DNA of 64,000 nt from Chrysomallon squamiferum. Its lineage: Eukaryota > Mollusca > Gastropoda > Neomphalida > Peltospiridae. The notes below the pieces were generated by a model. The model had not been told where the DNA came from. It saw nothing but the letters and a program-made list of their open reading frames with translations, and made no database searches. Positions 50,451 to 60,837 of this stretch are shown here, piece after piece. Numbering within the stretch: position 1 is the stretch's first letter; every line of letters begins with the position of its first letter. Location of the stretch: NCBI GenBank assembly GCA_012295275.1, contig CM022667.1, positions 8,637,038-8,701,037 on the forward strand. The letters are read 5' to 3'. The position numbers and the translations under genes are program-made.

Positions 50451-51874
50451 ATCTACTTTCTTAGAGACATTAATTTATATGAGCTATGGTTGACAAATAC
50501 GGGTTGTTGTTTTTTTGTTGTTGTTTGCTGTAGCAATATTAGGTTTATTGTTATGGATACTTGTATTCGTAAACATAGGCAGGCTTCAGCGTGTGAAAGT
50601 GGAAAATAAAATACGAAAAGATTAGTCTAAACATTAAACATTTAAAATATTATTATTTAACTCGCGCAGATCCAGAATAACTGCAAAGTTCATCTTCACA
50701 GTTTTCTTCATACAGACTGAAGAAATAACAAAGTTTTTCATTATTTAAAAATATCACTCAAAACACAAAAGAAAAAAAGAAACAAATGCTAATAAATTAA
50801 TAAACAAACAAACAAATAAAATAAAACAATTCCTGAAACAGCCTTCGTTACTTTATTCTGTTATCAGACAGGAAACATTAAAAACAGATCATTATTTAGG
50901 AATGTTTGAAAACTCTTTAATAAATTATCTTTCTTTCGTGTCTCGCATATAGATCACAGAACGATCACGACAAAGACAGTAAAACTAGGAAGTTTCTGAG
51001 TCACAGTAAAGGTGTGTGTTTGATGAAGAGAATACAGTTAAGTGCCGCAAGGCACGATTAACCACCTACTGTCAATATAAGATAGCGATACATCGTTTGG
51101 AGCGGACATTATTGACATCATTTTAATAATAAAACAACTCTTGGAATGTTAAGCCATTCGATCGTGACAGAAATTAATATTATTACATATTATATATGGA
51201 CTTACGATATTTATTCTCTAAAAATAAAGTGTCGGAATAAAAGGTTATTATAATTATTGTAATTAATAAACCATTAATCAGATCTGTAAACGCCAGTGCC
51301 TAATGCAGTAATTTTAGAAGAATGTTTGTGTACCCAGTCTTTGTTGTGTATTTGATTCACCGAGTACATTGTACACAGTCATTATTTGTGTGCACATATA
51401 TAACTGTTTCTTTATCTCGACACATAACAAGGAGGTAACAATTATGTATTTTTTGTGTGTGTCTTAATAGCAGTTCTTAAAGACTTTCATTTAAAAAAAA
51501 TTAAAATATTAAAGCTGATAATGAGTTAGTATAAAAGTAGAAACTTTAATTTGAAAAAATAAACACGGGAAAGACTGTGATTAGAGCTAGGGTAAAATTT
51601 AAAACAGATTTGATTTAAAAAAATTTACTTGTCAAATTTCATGACTACTGATGGAATAAATTTTGATATTTAAAAATTATCTAGGGAAAGTATTTGGGAA
51701 AGTAAATTCAGTATGAGTATTTACTGAGAGAAGCATTTTGATTTTTTAAGAAAAAAAGAGTAACACTCACGTAAATGAATATTATTAAATTATAAATAAT
51801 AAAAATTATTTAAAAAAAGCATCTGATAAAATACAGGAGTATTATCAATTTTTTAATAAATAGTTTTTTTAAAG

Positions 51875-51879
51875 AAAAA
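51875..51879 (-). terminator. RNA polymerase III terminator of tRNA-Met
   Basis: On the minus strand, five T follow the tRNA 3' end after four bases (CTTATTTTTC), the usual Pol III stop signal. Confidence 0.8.
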
Positions 51880-51883
51880 TAAG

Positions 51884-51974
51884 TGCCCCGGGTGAGGATC
51901 GAACTCACGACCTTCAGATTGCTCTGTTATTTGTGATTATGAGACTGACGCGCTGCCTACTGCGCTACCGAGGC
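51884..51974 (-). tRNA. tRNA-Met (CAT), elongator type, with an 18-nt intron
   Basis: The minus strand folds as a complete tRNA. The acceptor stem GCCTCGG/CCGGGGC pairs throughout (one G-U) with discriminator A. The D arm and A-box are TAGCGCAGTAGGCAGCGC, the T arm and B-box GTTCGATCC. Removing 18 bases at about 51937-51920, after position 37, leaves a 73-nt molecule very close to vertebrate elongator tRNA-Met; the anticodon CAT is at 51941-51939. The acceptor and T-arm sequence match elongator, not initiator, tRNA-Met. The intron 3' end offers GAG to pair with C32-U33-C34, giving the anticodon-intron pair expected by the splicing endonuclease. A Pol III T5 follows. Role: decoding internal AUG codons. 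The intron is the unusual part. Confidence 0.95.
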
Positions 51975-52117
51975 TCTGAACTAGAATTTCAAAATAAGTT
52001 ATTTAAAGAGAATACATGTTCCGTATAGTCACGGAAACTACCGAATCTGTATTTTTTTTATTTTTTTTTTGTATAAGGGAATGAACTCTAATTTTTCAAA
52101 TATCCGTAGATCCGAAA

Positions 52118-52501
52118 ATGGCGACAGAAAATTCAGAACACACTGTGAATTCAGTGGAAACAGAAATAGAGGAAAATGAAGATGTTCAAGAACTCAAAGG
52201 AAAGAAGGTGGCTAAGCATGATTCTGGTGCAGCTGATCTCGAAAAAGTTACAGACTATGTTGAAGAAACAGAAATATCTGCACAAAGTATTGGGGACGCC
52301 ATGAAAGTCGTGAATGTTCGGAAAGCACAAGAAGTTTCGGAAAAACAAGCCAAAGAAAAAGAACTTTCAAAAGTCAAAATTAGTAAAGAAGATGTAGACA
52401 TTATTGTACGTGAAATGGAAATCCCAAGACTGCAAGCAGAAAGATGTTTACGAGAATATAAAGGGAACATTGTTGAAGCATTAGTGGCATTGACAAACTG
52501 A
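52118..52501 (+). CDS. HYPK: Huntingtin-interacting protein K (HYPK), complete and intronless
   Basis: A 127-codon frame matching HYPK along its length (human form 121 residues). It has a variable acidic N-terminus, the hallmark KHDSGAADLEKVTDY at residues 33-47, a charged helix (about 61-85) rich in Lys/Glu, and the C-terminal UBA-like domain (about 86-127) with EIPRLQAERCLREYKGNI and the terminal ALVALTN. Known family role: HYPK binds and tunes the NatA N-terminal acetyltransferase (NAA10/NAA15) at the ribosome and has chaperone-like activity against aggregation. Start supported by AAA-ATG-G context and an in-frame TGA at 52082-52084; the ATG also sits in a YY1-like AAAATGGCGAC. No intron interrupts the coding region, no poly-A tail or target duplication is obvious, and the frame is intact, so it looks functional. 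It is divergently oriented from the tRNA, about 145 bases away. Confidence 0.95.
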   Translation: MATENSEHTVNSVETEIEENEDVQELKGKKVAKHDSGAADLEKVTDYVEETEISAQSIGDAMKVVNVRKAQEVSEKQAKEKELSKVKISKEDVDIIVREMEIPRLQAERCLREYKGNIVEALVALTN

Positions 52502-52575
52502 TCTTTATGGAACACGTGGTCAAATGAAATTTCTGTTCAGAAAAATGGATAAATTAACACCAGCATAAATTTAAA

Positions 52576-52581
52576 AATAAA
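52576..52581 (+). promoter_or_regulatory. Polyadenylation signal (AATAAA) for HYPK
   Basis: AATAAA lies 75 bases after the HYPK stop codon, the first canonical signal downstream. In AT-rich DNA such hexamers are common, so later sites could also be used. Confidence 0.45.
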
Positions 52582-52637
52582 ACTATTATTTTTCTCAAAA
52601 CAATAGTATTATATATAAATTGAACAAAACTTTCGGA

Positions 52638-52663
<26 letters not shown>
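52638..52663. repeat. Poly-T tract
   Basis: About 26 consecutive T just after HYPK. The following 52.7-53.6 kb is AT-rich with nothing recognised. Confidence 0.95.
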
Positions 52664-52668
<5 letters not shown>

Positions 52669-53639
52669 CTAAAAAATAATTTATTTGGAAAAAACAAGTG
52701 TATTTATTTAACACCAGTGTTTTGAGAAACAAATGAGCAACTTAGTCCAGATAGTCTTAGTTAACGATTAATTAATCAAAGATTTTAATTAATTTATTTA
52801 CATTTTCTTTACACTTGTTTTGTTACAGTTCATCATTTGATTAATAATTAATTTTATTTAGTAATTTCTTAAATAAAATTTTTTTTTTAAAATATATTTA
52901 AATTTTTTTTATTTATAATTACTAAATGTATAAATGTATATACATATCTTTAAAACTACTATAACAACTACTTAAAAATTTATAAAATTTGAAATTATTA
53001 TGGTGGTTTATTGTTTCTAAACATTTAATAAATTATATATATATGCTTTTTGTGTTTTTGAACTTAATAATCTGCATTTGTATTTGTTATTTATAACTAT
53101 AAAATTGTAACAGAAAATAAAATAGGTTTGATCTAGATAAGAGCAGATAATTTTTTGTTTTGTCCCTTTTCAGAAGAAACAAAACCAAGGTTAAAATACT
53201 TGAATAATGTATTTTAATATTAATAGTGATTAGAATTAATAGTATATTTCAAACACAGTCAATATTATTTCGTTTGTTTAAATATTGTCATTAAAAATTA
53301 GAAGACAGTAAAATTTACATGTAATACTTGACAAGTTTAGTAGTGTCCTCAGAAGAAATAGCAAGACAGTTATTGAAAAAAATAAATATATATATATATA
53401 TATCTGTTACATTTAAATAGTCTCAGGAATTACGATTAATTCCACAGATGTTATTGAAGACATTTCAAATATATATTTTGAGTTGGAACAACAGTTTGGT
53501 TTTTTTCTCAATAGGTGGTGCTTGAAAACATTATTTGCATTTCATATGTATGTGTATGCATATATATATATATATATATATATATTACGAATTTAAGTTA
53601 CCTATATGTATGTATTGAAATTCCTCAAAGATAAACTTG

Positions 53640-53910
53640 TTAAAAAATGCACTTGTACTAAATTCCTATCTTGCTTTAATCATAAGTTGTTGAACCAGCA
53701 TTTGCATAAGTGGTTCCAGCTGGTATCTTCTTCCAAGTGCTCCTCAGGAAAAACAGCAGATGACTGCAGAAACCTACATCAGCCGAGGGAGCCTCCCTGG
53801 ACAACTACAACAACTCTCTAGAAGAAGCTGTGTGACACAAGAAGTGATCTACAGAGAACAGAATCATTCACAGTCACTGCTGGTCTTGACGTGTAGTCAA
53901 CAAGTGAATC
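53640..53910 (+). other. Unique GC-richer island downstream of HYPK
   Basis: About 270 bases with mixed composition. A 71-codon frame ends with a Thr run and resembles nothing I know. It may be a distal part of a HYPK 3' UTR, a short interspersed element or regulatory DNA. Confidence 0.2.
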
Positions 53911-54794
53911 CAAAAAAGTAGTCAATTAATGTTGCAGTAATTAAAGAAAGCAGTTGGAACGTGCAAGTGTGTTTCAGAGAAAATACAATAATAAAAATAA
54001 TAAATATATATGATTAGATATGATTTAATGGTCTCAGCAATTGTCATTAAGACTCTTCAAAATTATCAAACTTCTTATGTACAAGGTTGATAGCATAAAT
54101 CCCACAAATCATAATAAATACACTTTGTTATGGTTTGTTTGAAAGTTATTTTATGAGGAAATGTTTATTTAATTGGCAAAAGTTAGTATTATTCGTTAGG
54201 AGAATGTAATATGAATTTTGTAATGTTGGTATGCCAGTATATTAGGAGATAATTTCAGAGAAGAACATGAAAGAAGTTTCTCTTGATTGCCTGTTCCTAT
54301 TATGAAGAAAGATGACTAGGGATTTATGCATGAATAATAAAACGTAATTAAAAAAAAAAGAAAAAAAAGTAAGACCACAACATTTATAAAATGTTAATAT
54401 CTAGACATGTTTTAAATAACATCGACAAAAATGTTAAAAATAATAGAATTTGTTATTTAATTTTTAACCTGCATGAAAATATTTTATATCAATCCAAAAT
54501 ATCTACATAAGCTGAGTCATCAGGAATCTCGCTAAGATTAATGTATACCAGTATACCAAATGTAACGGACATAACAGTTGTTGTAGTTCGTGCATGTGTG
54601 TGTTTCTGTGTAAATGCTGTTTTATATATATATATATATATTTATTTATTTATTTTATTTACCTTCAAATCTTAACAGTCTGACTACACGGAAACGTAGA
54701 GATAAAGCGTAAGTTATGAAAGGTACAGGATCAATCTCCGACAATGCGATTATTTTTGTGTTTTTCCGTTCCACCCTAGGCTGCGCTCCGGATA

Positions 54795-54810
54795 CATCAA
54801 GGGACGGATC
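54795..54810 (-). repeat. 16-bp exact inverted copy of 49495-49510
   Basis: GATCCGTCCCTTGATG is present on the plus strand at 49495-49510 and on the minus strand here. ATAATA precedes both, with a 3-base length difference. See findings. Confidence 0.5.
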
Positions 54811-55470
54811 TATTATAAAACTAATGAAACTGAAACTTCAGGGCCGTAGAAGCGACCTCTATCTACATTTCTTCAAAATTTTAATCAAAATCTGAGATGT
54901 GACTAATTTTTTAAAACCTTTCATGGAACATTGCCATAGAAGAAGATAAGAGTAGTTATTCAGTCCTTGTTACTGCTTGCGTAGGGTCCCAAAAATGTAG
55001 GGTTGTCACTACTCACAGCCGTTTGTACGTTTCTGATTGAGTAAAGCATAAGCAAATGTATTTTAATAATTATTAAAAGTGGCCAGATAGGAAATTATAG
55101 AGAACTTCTATCTACATCGTGATAGTTAAAAATATTAAGGTATTCCATACGTGATAAGTGATTATAAATTTAATTGTAGACGATGGTAAATATCCCAAAT
55201 TCATTTTGTATACTTCAGAGTCTGTAATAACTGTTTTTTTTTTTTTTTTTTTTTTAATGTTACACATCAAATAATCTTAATACTTGAATAATTTTGAATA
55301 ATTCCATGTTGTTACATTTAATGATCGTTCTTTAATAATAATAAAGTTTGACAATAAAATAAGAAACTTGTGAAAACACATTTTAAGTGATATTTAATGT
55401 AATATATCATTTCTTGTTTAACAGTGTCAAACGGAAAATCGTTTTCCTATACATCGATAAATGTTTGGTA

Positions 55471-55550
55471 CACAACAACAAAAACAACAGCAGCAACAAC
55501 AACAACAACAATAATAATAATAACAAATAAATAAATAAATAAATAAATAA
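55471..55550. repeat. (CAA)n(AAT)n(AAAT)n compound microsatellite
   Basis: About 80 bases moving from CAA triplets with CAG interruptions to AAT and then AAAT repeats. Confidence 0.9.
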
Positions 55551-55689
55551 TTTCTTCATCATTTCACCACACTGATCATGATTTCTGCCAAACCGACAAA
55601 TCTTCGGTCAGTATTTTCATTTATTAACAAACGGTAATTTGTTATTACTTTAATCTCGATCAAACGAAATGTCAGCTGCCTATAAACTC

Positions 55690-55925
55690 CGTGAATTATG
55701 GTCTCCATAATTTCAGATAATAGCAGACGACATATAGCGGTCGTACATTACTGGCGATATTCTGAGCCGAACAGCAAATCAAAACTGATGAAAGGTGTGC
55801 GTGCGTTCGTGCGTGCGTGCGTGTCGAGCCGGCGCGCGTTCTTCAATCGCCTCGTGAAATATGACCGGAAGTATCAGTTTCATAGAGCAGAACTGATTAT
55901 GATGGATTCAGGAAAATGATCACAG
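55690..55925. other. CpG-rich island with (CGTG)n
   Basis: Contains GTGCGTGCGTTCGTGCGTGCGTGCGTG and GAGCCGGCGCGCG within about 60 bases, strikingly CpG-rich for this window. A 73-codon plus frame crosses it without family resemblance. Possibly a promoter, but no exon is linked to it. Confidence 0.25.
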
Positions 55926-56107
55926 TTAAACAATTTATCACAACCAGAACGATCGATATGATTAGAGGCCACATATTTGTTTCTTTTGTGCCTGCTGCTG
56001 AATTGGTGTCAAGCTAGTGCCAGTGTGTGAAGGAACGAACCATATCAAACACCTCGATATTTTTTTAATATTTAAGATTATTAGGTGTCCCTCTCACGAT
56101 ATATATA

Positions 56108-56133
56108 GACTGACAGACAGACAGACAGACAGA
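56108..56133. repeat. (GACA)n tetranucleotide repeat
   Basis: Five to six GACA units followed by TATATATA. Confidence 0.9.
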
Positions 56134-56483
56134 TATATATAATCATGACACGAGGGATGAAAATTATGGATTACTATTACCGATTAAATGCATCTTAACA
56201 CAGACACTGAAAAAAAAAAAAAAAAACACGAGTCGTAAATCATTAGCTGAAGCACATGCATCATAACAGACGTCAGTTACATATTAACTCATCTGTTTCT
56301 TCCTTTCTTTCTGTCCCTCCCATTTCTCCTCTGTGTCAGTCGTCATTATCTTGCCTTTCCATCTCTTTCTCTAATTGAAACGTTTTATTCGATGAAGCGA
56401 TTTGGAATTCACTGAATTAATCATTCTTATTGGTATAAATAACTACATCAGAAACAGTAAACAAAAGTATTTAAAAAGAATGT

Positions 56484-56526
56484 AATTATTATTATTATTA
56501 TTATTATTAAATTTCTTCTTCTTCTT

Positions 56527-56595
<69 letters not shown>

Positions 56596-56641
56596 TAATT
56601 ATTATTATTATTATTAAATTTCTTCTTCTTCTTATTATTAT
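56484..56641. repeat. Compound (ATT)n/(TTC)n array, duplicated
   Basis: (ATT)n-AAATTTC-(TTC)n-(TTA)n is followed by a second, shorter (ATT)n-AAATTTC-(TTC)n-(TTA)n. The longer TTC block is 44 bases (56513-56556), a GAA-TTC tract of the type that forms triplex DNA. Confidence 0.95.
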
Positions 56642-57026
56642 ACGATATAAATGTTCTTATTAATTTTAAACACAGAAATGGTGCTAACAGTATTTCACCC
56701 GACAAGATAACAACATAAATTTACTGAATTACTGTCACCGATATTTTGCAACACTAAAAAGTATTTTATTTTGAGCACACATTATTTTATTCGGTGACAC
56801 GAACATTACAGGCAATTACTAAACCTGTCAGATTTTTCAAGATATATTTTTTTCTTCTCCAAGTACGCAGTGTAAATAGATGTCTCTTGTTCTTACGTTC
56901 TCCTTTGGCCGTTACGTGTAACTTGAAATAGGATTTTAAATGTAGGCTAAGGTATTTGTTAGATTAAGTGGTCTGAGAAGCCACTAGCTAATTGTCCAGA
57001 TATCGATTGATTTTGATAAACGACAG

Positions 57027-57057
<31 letters not shown>
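57027..57057. repeat. Poly-A tract
   Basis: Thirty-one consecutive A. The sequence 57.06-57.5 kb after it is of mixed composition without a recognised gene. Confidence 0.95.
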
Positions 57058-57063
<6 letters not shown>

Positions 57064-57660
57064 CTAGAGATCTTCGATGAAGTATTGGCCAATAATAGAG
57101 AGATAAAAATCGCCTTAGGTCAAGCCTCCGGACAGCCGGACCAACGGACAATGTAGGTTAAAACGGGAATAAGATGATCGGTCTTGTCAGATCTCGACGA
57201 CTCAGTCTGCAATGAGTAATTTTTTGCTACAGTATAAATTGCTATCAGGTTTCAGGGATAACGATTCACTGGGAGAATCTGTCAGGATGATGAAGTAAAT
57301 GTCATACAACAAGAAAGTAGATCATTAGAAAGATTTAAAATGTCTGCACATTTTCTTTGCTGTCAGATTTAAGCAGTAAGCAATTAATATTGTCTGAGAT
57401 TAAGAAGAGCCTGATAAAGCCGGGCAGAAACTGATACTGGGGAAGTAACGTTGTAGACGTTTTCATTCAGCGGCTCATCACTTGTATGAAATCGATATGC
57501 CGTATCTGTGTTTGGATGATATATATGGGTCTGTTTTATAGGTATACACAGAGTGTTCATATGTGTTTGTGTGCATTGTGTGTGTGCGTGTGCGCACGTG
57601 TATGTTTAACATACAATTAAATATTTTAATTTTTTGTTTTAATAAATATCACTATCTATA

Positions 57661-57745
57661 TTTCTTTTTTTTCTTTTTCTTTCTTTCTTTCTTCCTCTCT
57701 CTCTTTCTCTCTAATTTTTTTTTTTTTTCTCTCTTCTGTCTATCT
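57661..57745. repeat. Pyrimidine-rich tract
   Basis: About 85 bases of C and T only with few exceptions (TTTC, CTCT motifs). Confidence 0.85.
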
Positions 57746-58059
57746 CTTTCTGTATGTGCTTGTTAGTTTTCACATCAGGGAGAGAATTTCTGAAACCTCG
57801 GATTCTAAAACGAGATTCAATAAAGCTGAACCAGAATCCGTGCACAATTCCATTTTCTTTAATACGAGTTACAGATCACGTGACTGAACTCAACGACAGA
57901 ACTCTTACACACGTCGCCTTCTTCTTGTGAACAACTGACCCACTTTGAACTGGCACCATTTTAAAAATTTAATTACAAATATGAAAAAGAAAAAAAAAAG
58001 AAAAAAAATTTAGAAAAGAACGTAAAAGAAGAAAAGAAAAAGAAGAAATCCTTAACTTC

Positions 58060-58330
58060 CATTTCACCTTTGAAGCCGCATAAAGTTAGCCAAAGATTAC
58101 TTTGGTGAAACCTGTGCTTCGAGTTATCGAGTTTCCAGTTATTCTGTAGAATTTGTGAAACAGCTTGAGGGTGTGCTGGACTGGAAGACGCCCTACGTGA
58201 CCTGACCAACGCGAAGCCTGTAGACGTGTGTTGGTTAGAGTGTAGACGCAATTAAACTGGCTGAGATGAAAATGACTGCAGGCACTGTGCGGCCATCTTG
58301 GAATCCTGACCAAACTGGAGCACGACGTAT
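58060..58330 (-). promoter_or_regulatory. YY1-type promoter-like island, minus strand
   Basis: GC/CpG-richer block carrying CCAAGATGGCCGC (58305-58293, minus strand), a strong match to the YY1 element found at transcription starts. Two overlapping minus frames (75 and 92 codons) run through it but show no known family. The first exon boundary is unclear; a GTAAGAG donor lies near 57906. Likely promoter of an unidentified minus-strand transcript. Confidence 0.35.
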
Positions 58331-58672
58331 TTACGGAAGGTCGGTCGTTTTTTCATTTATAACCTCCAGTCTCACTTCTAGTTGGATTTTGTTTCATTGT
58401 GGAAAAAATTTCTCTCTCAAAGAAATGTAATTATGCGGCCAGATGATATCATATTTCCAGCCGTGCCAAAACATTCATTATCCAAATCGTTTTGTCAGGA
58501 AATTTTTATTAGAATCATTATTAGATGCTGTCTGAGACTTTCTTAAAACTTGTTCCTTCTCTTAAATAGCGAGCTGTATCAAAAAATCAAAACAATAAAA
58601 TAATAATAATAACAACAACAGAGAAACAGTACATATATTCTCTCAGTGTTTCAGAATAATGGTAGTATAGAC

Positions 58673-59092
58673 ATACATAGATCACACATATACTTGTTAC
58701 AACTGATCACACATATGTATACTTGTTACAAGTGATCACACTTACAAAGGCTTGTTACAACTGATCACACATATACTTGTTACAACTGATCACACATATG
58801 TATACTTGTTACAAGTGATCACACTTACACAGGCTTGTTACAACTGATCACACATACAAAGACTTGCTACAGCTGATCACACATATATAGACTTGTTACA
58901 ACTGATCACACATATATAGACTTGTTACAACTGATCACACATACGTAGACTTGTTACAACTGATCACACATACATAGACTTGTTACAACTGATCACACTT
59001 AGACTTGTTACTACTTATCAAATATACACAGATTTGTTACAACTGATCACATACAAAGACTTTTACAACTTATCACAATTACATAGACTTGG
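58673..59092 (+). repeat. Minisatellite, about 30-bp unit, with 83-bp higher-order repeat
   Basis: About fourteen copies of (a/t)TAnACTTGTTACAACTGATCACACA. Positions 58681-58763 and 58764-58846 are two 83-base blocks, each made of three variant units, differing by one base. Later units are simple 30-mers and the last few are decayed. Confidence 0.95.
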
Positions 59093-59737
59093 TTGTTTTT
59101 TTTTTATACTATTAGTTATATGTAATTAGTTAACTAAGTAATACCCACACACGCACGTGCACTCATACACACATGTATGTCAGGTATTATAATATTATAA
59201 TTATGAGTAACAGCAGTACTATTTCTAATAATTATAATAGTAGCGATTGTAGTGAAAATATTAACAGTTTATATAGGTCACATTAGTAGTAATAGAAGTG
59301 ATATTAGCAGCTGAAATAGCTGTAGCCAATGTAGCTGTGGTAGTGGTAGTAGTATCTTTTTAATGAAAAAGAATACACAAAACAAAACAAAAACAAAACA
59401 AACAAACAAACGTGAATTACCATTTTTATTTTTTGGTATATGTGTTTACGTAAATGTTGCTGTTATTCTTATTTCTCAAACATTATTCCGACTGGTAAAT
59501 TAATTATTTCTTAATTGTGGAATAGACTGGGTATAATTGCCATCCAGATATACCCTGGAGATCTCACTAAAACCATTTCACTTTTATCTCAGTTCTATTC
59601 CACTGAGACCAATTTTTTGTTTGTTCAGATGTAACTGACTTCATCCTTAACAATTTTGTAGTGAGCTAATAAATAATAAAAATGTTGCTTTAATGATATC
59701 TGAAAAGAGATTTTAATTAGTTGCTGTTTACTAAAAA

Positions 59738-59738
59738 C

Positions 59739-59811
<73 letters not shown>

Positions 59812-59832
59812 TAAAATAAAATAAAATAAACA
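59738..59832. repeat. Poly-A, (AAT)n and (AAAAT)n compound tract
   Basis: About 28 A, then AAT triplets, then AAAAT pentamers in about 95 bases. Confidence 0.95.
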
Positions 59833-60154
59833 AAACTCCGTCCTTGTTTGATAGGATTAATGAAATAATTCACTCAAACTAACTTATCTATTGAAATATA
59901 TTAGGTATCAAAACAAAAACTTTTTTTATTAAATAAAAAAAAATTTTATTTTATTTTATTTTATTTATTATTTTGCGGTCTTATTTTGTAAAACATTTGT
60001 TTATTGATTATTCATACTTATTTTTATTATTTAATTTACTTATTTAAAAATATTTATTTATATATTTATTTATTTACTGAAGCAAAAATCTATATTATTA
60101 ATAACACAGTAATTATGATTGGTTCACTCAGTTTATTATCGCTTATTTTTAACA

Positions 60155-60240
60155 CGTTTCAATGACGTCACACCATTGTGTGTAAACTGTTCATTGTCAA
60201 ATTACGTCATATGTTGAACTCCGGGCTGAGCAGTGTGTGT
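60155..60240. promoter_or_regulatory. CRE palindrome and second CRE half-site
   Basis: TGACGTCA at 60163-60170 and TTACGTCAT at 60202-60210, 40 bases apart. The second, with its preceding TCATTG and following ATATG, resembles the block near 63700. CREB/ATF binding is inferred. Confidence 0.35.
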
Positions 60241-60619
60241 GTGTGTTTTTTGTACCTTCCACTCTGGAAATATTAAGAAATGTCCAGTTTGTATCTCAAT
60301 GAATTCTTATTTTTCAAACATTTCTGAAACGTCAATGGTGTGTTTCTTACATTAACGGATAAATAAACTGAAACATTCTTTTGTGAGAAGTGGATATAAC
60401 AAAGAACACGCTTGTAAGTACGTTTTTGTGAAGACAATTATTTTGCCGCTATCCATAGCATCTATTGCCATTTTTTTCTTCTTTAAAAATCAAGATTTCC
60501 TTTTGTACATAATTTATTTATTTTTCCCAAATACTAAAAATAATTTGATTATATAAAATATTATACCAATGTATAGAGACACTGTTTCAAACTTGCCATT
60601 TGAAAAAATGTATTATTAT

Positions 60620-60623
60620 TATA

Positions 60624-60654
<31 letters not shown>

Positions 60655-60690
60655 TTTATTTTTTTTCTTTATTTATTAATATTTTTTTTA
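60620..60690. repeat. (ATTT)n tetranucleotide array
   Basis: About 70 bases of TTTA/ATTT repeats with T-runs. Confidence 0.88.
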
Positions 60691-60736
60691 ACTAGTACTA
60701 CTATTATGATTGTAGTTGTTATTGTTATTGGCTTAC

Positions 60737-60837
60737 CTAAGGTATGGCACGTATGGCGCAGATCGAACGAGATCGCAACTGAGCACCTTCTGTTTAACTG
60801 GACTGTATTTTCTTAGCTGATTTTGTGGTAACGTTAT
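60737..60837 (-). other. Candidate 101-bp coding exon, unidentified
   Basis: Minus strand: acceptor TTACACCCATCTTTTAG/ATAACG (exon start 60837) and donor CCTTAG/GTAAGC (exon end 60737) bracket 101 bases. One of three frames is fully open (33 codons, starting ITLPQNQLRK), the others have stops. I recognise no family and no partner exons, so this could be chance in AT-rich DNA. Confidence 0.18.

Noticed and set aside
52118-52501. HYPK as a processed pseudogene
   Set aside because: The frame is intact with all hallmark residues, good start context, upstream stop and no poly-A tail.
52151-52515. Minus-strand frames opposite HYPK
   Set aside because: They arise from complement of HYPK codons; the plus frame has clear family identity.
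58673-59092. CRISPR-like regular repeats
   Set aside because: Units are contiguous and lack unique spacers; this is a eukaryotic minisatellite.
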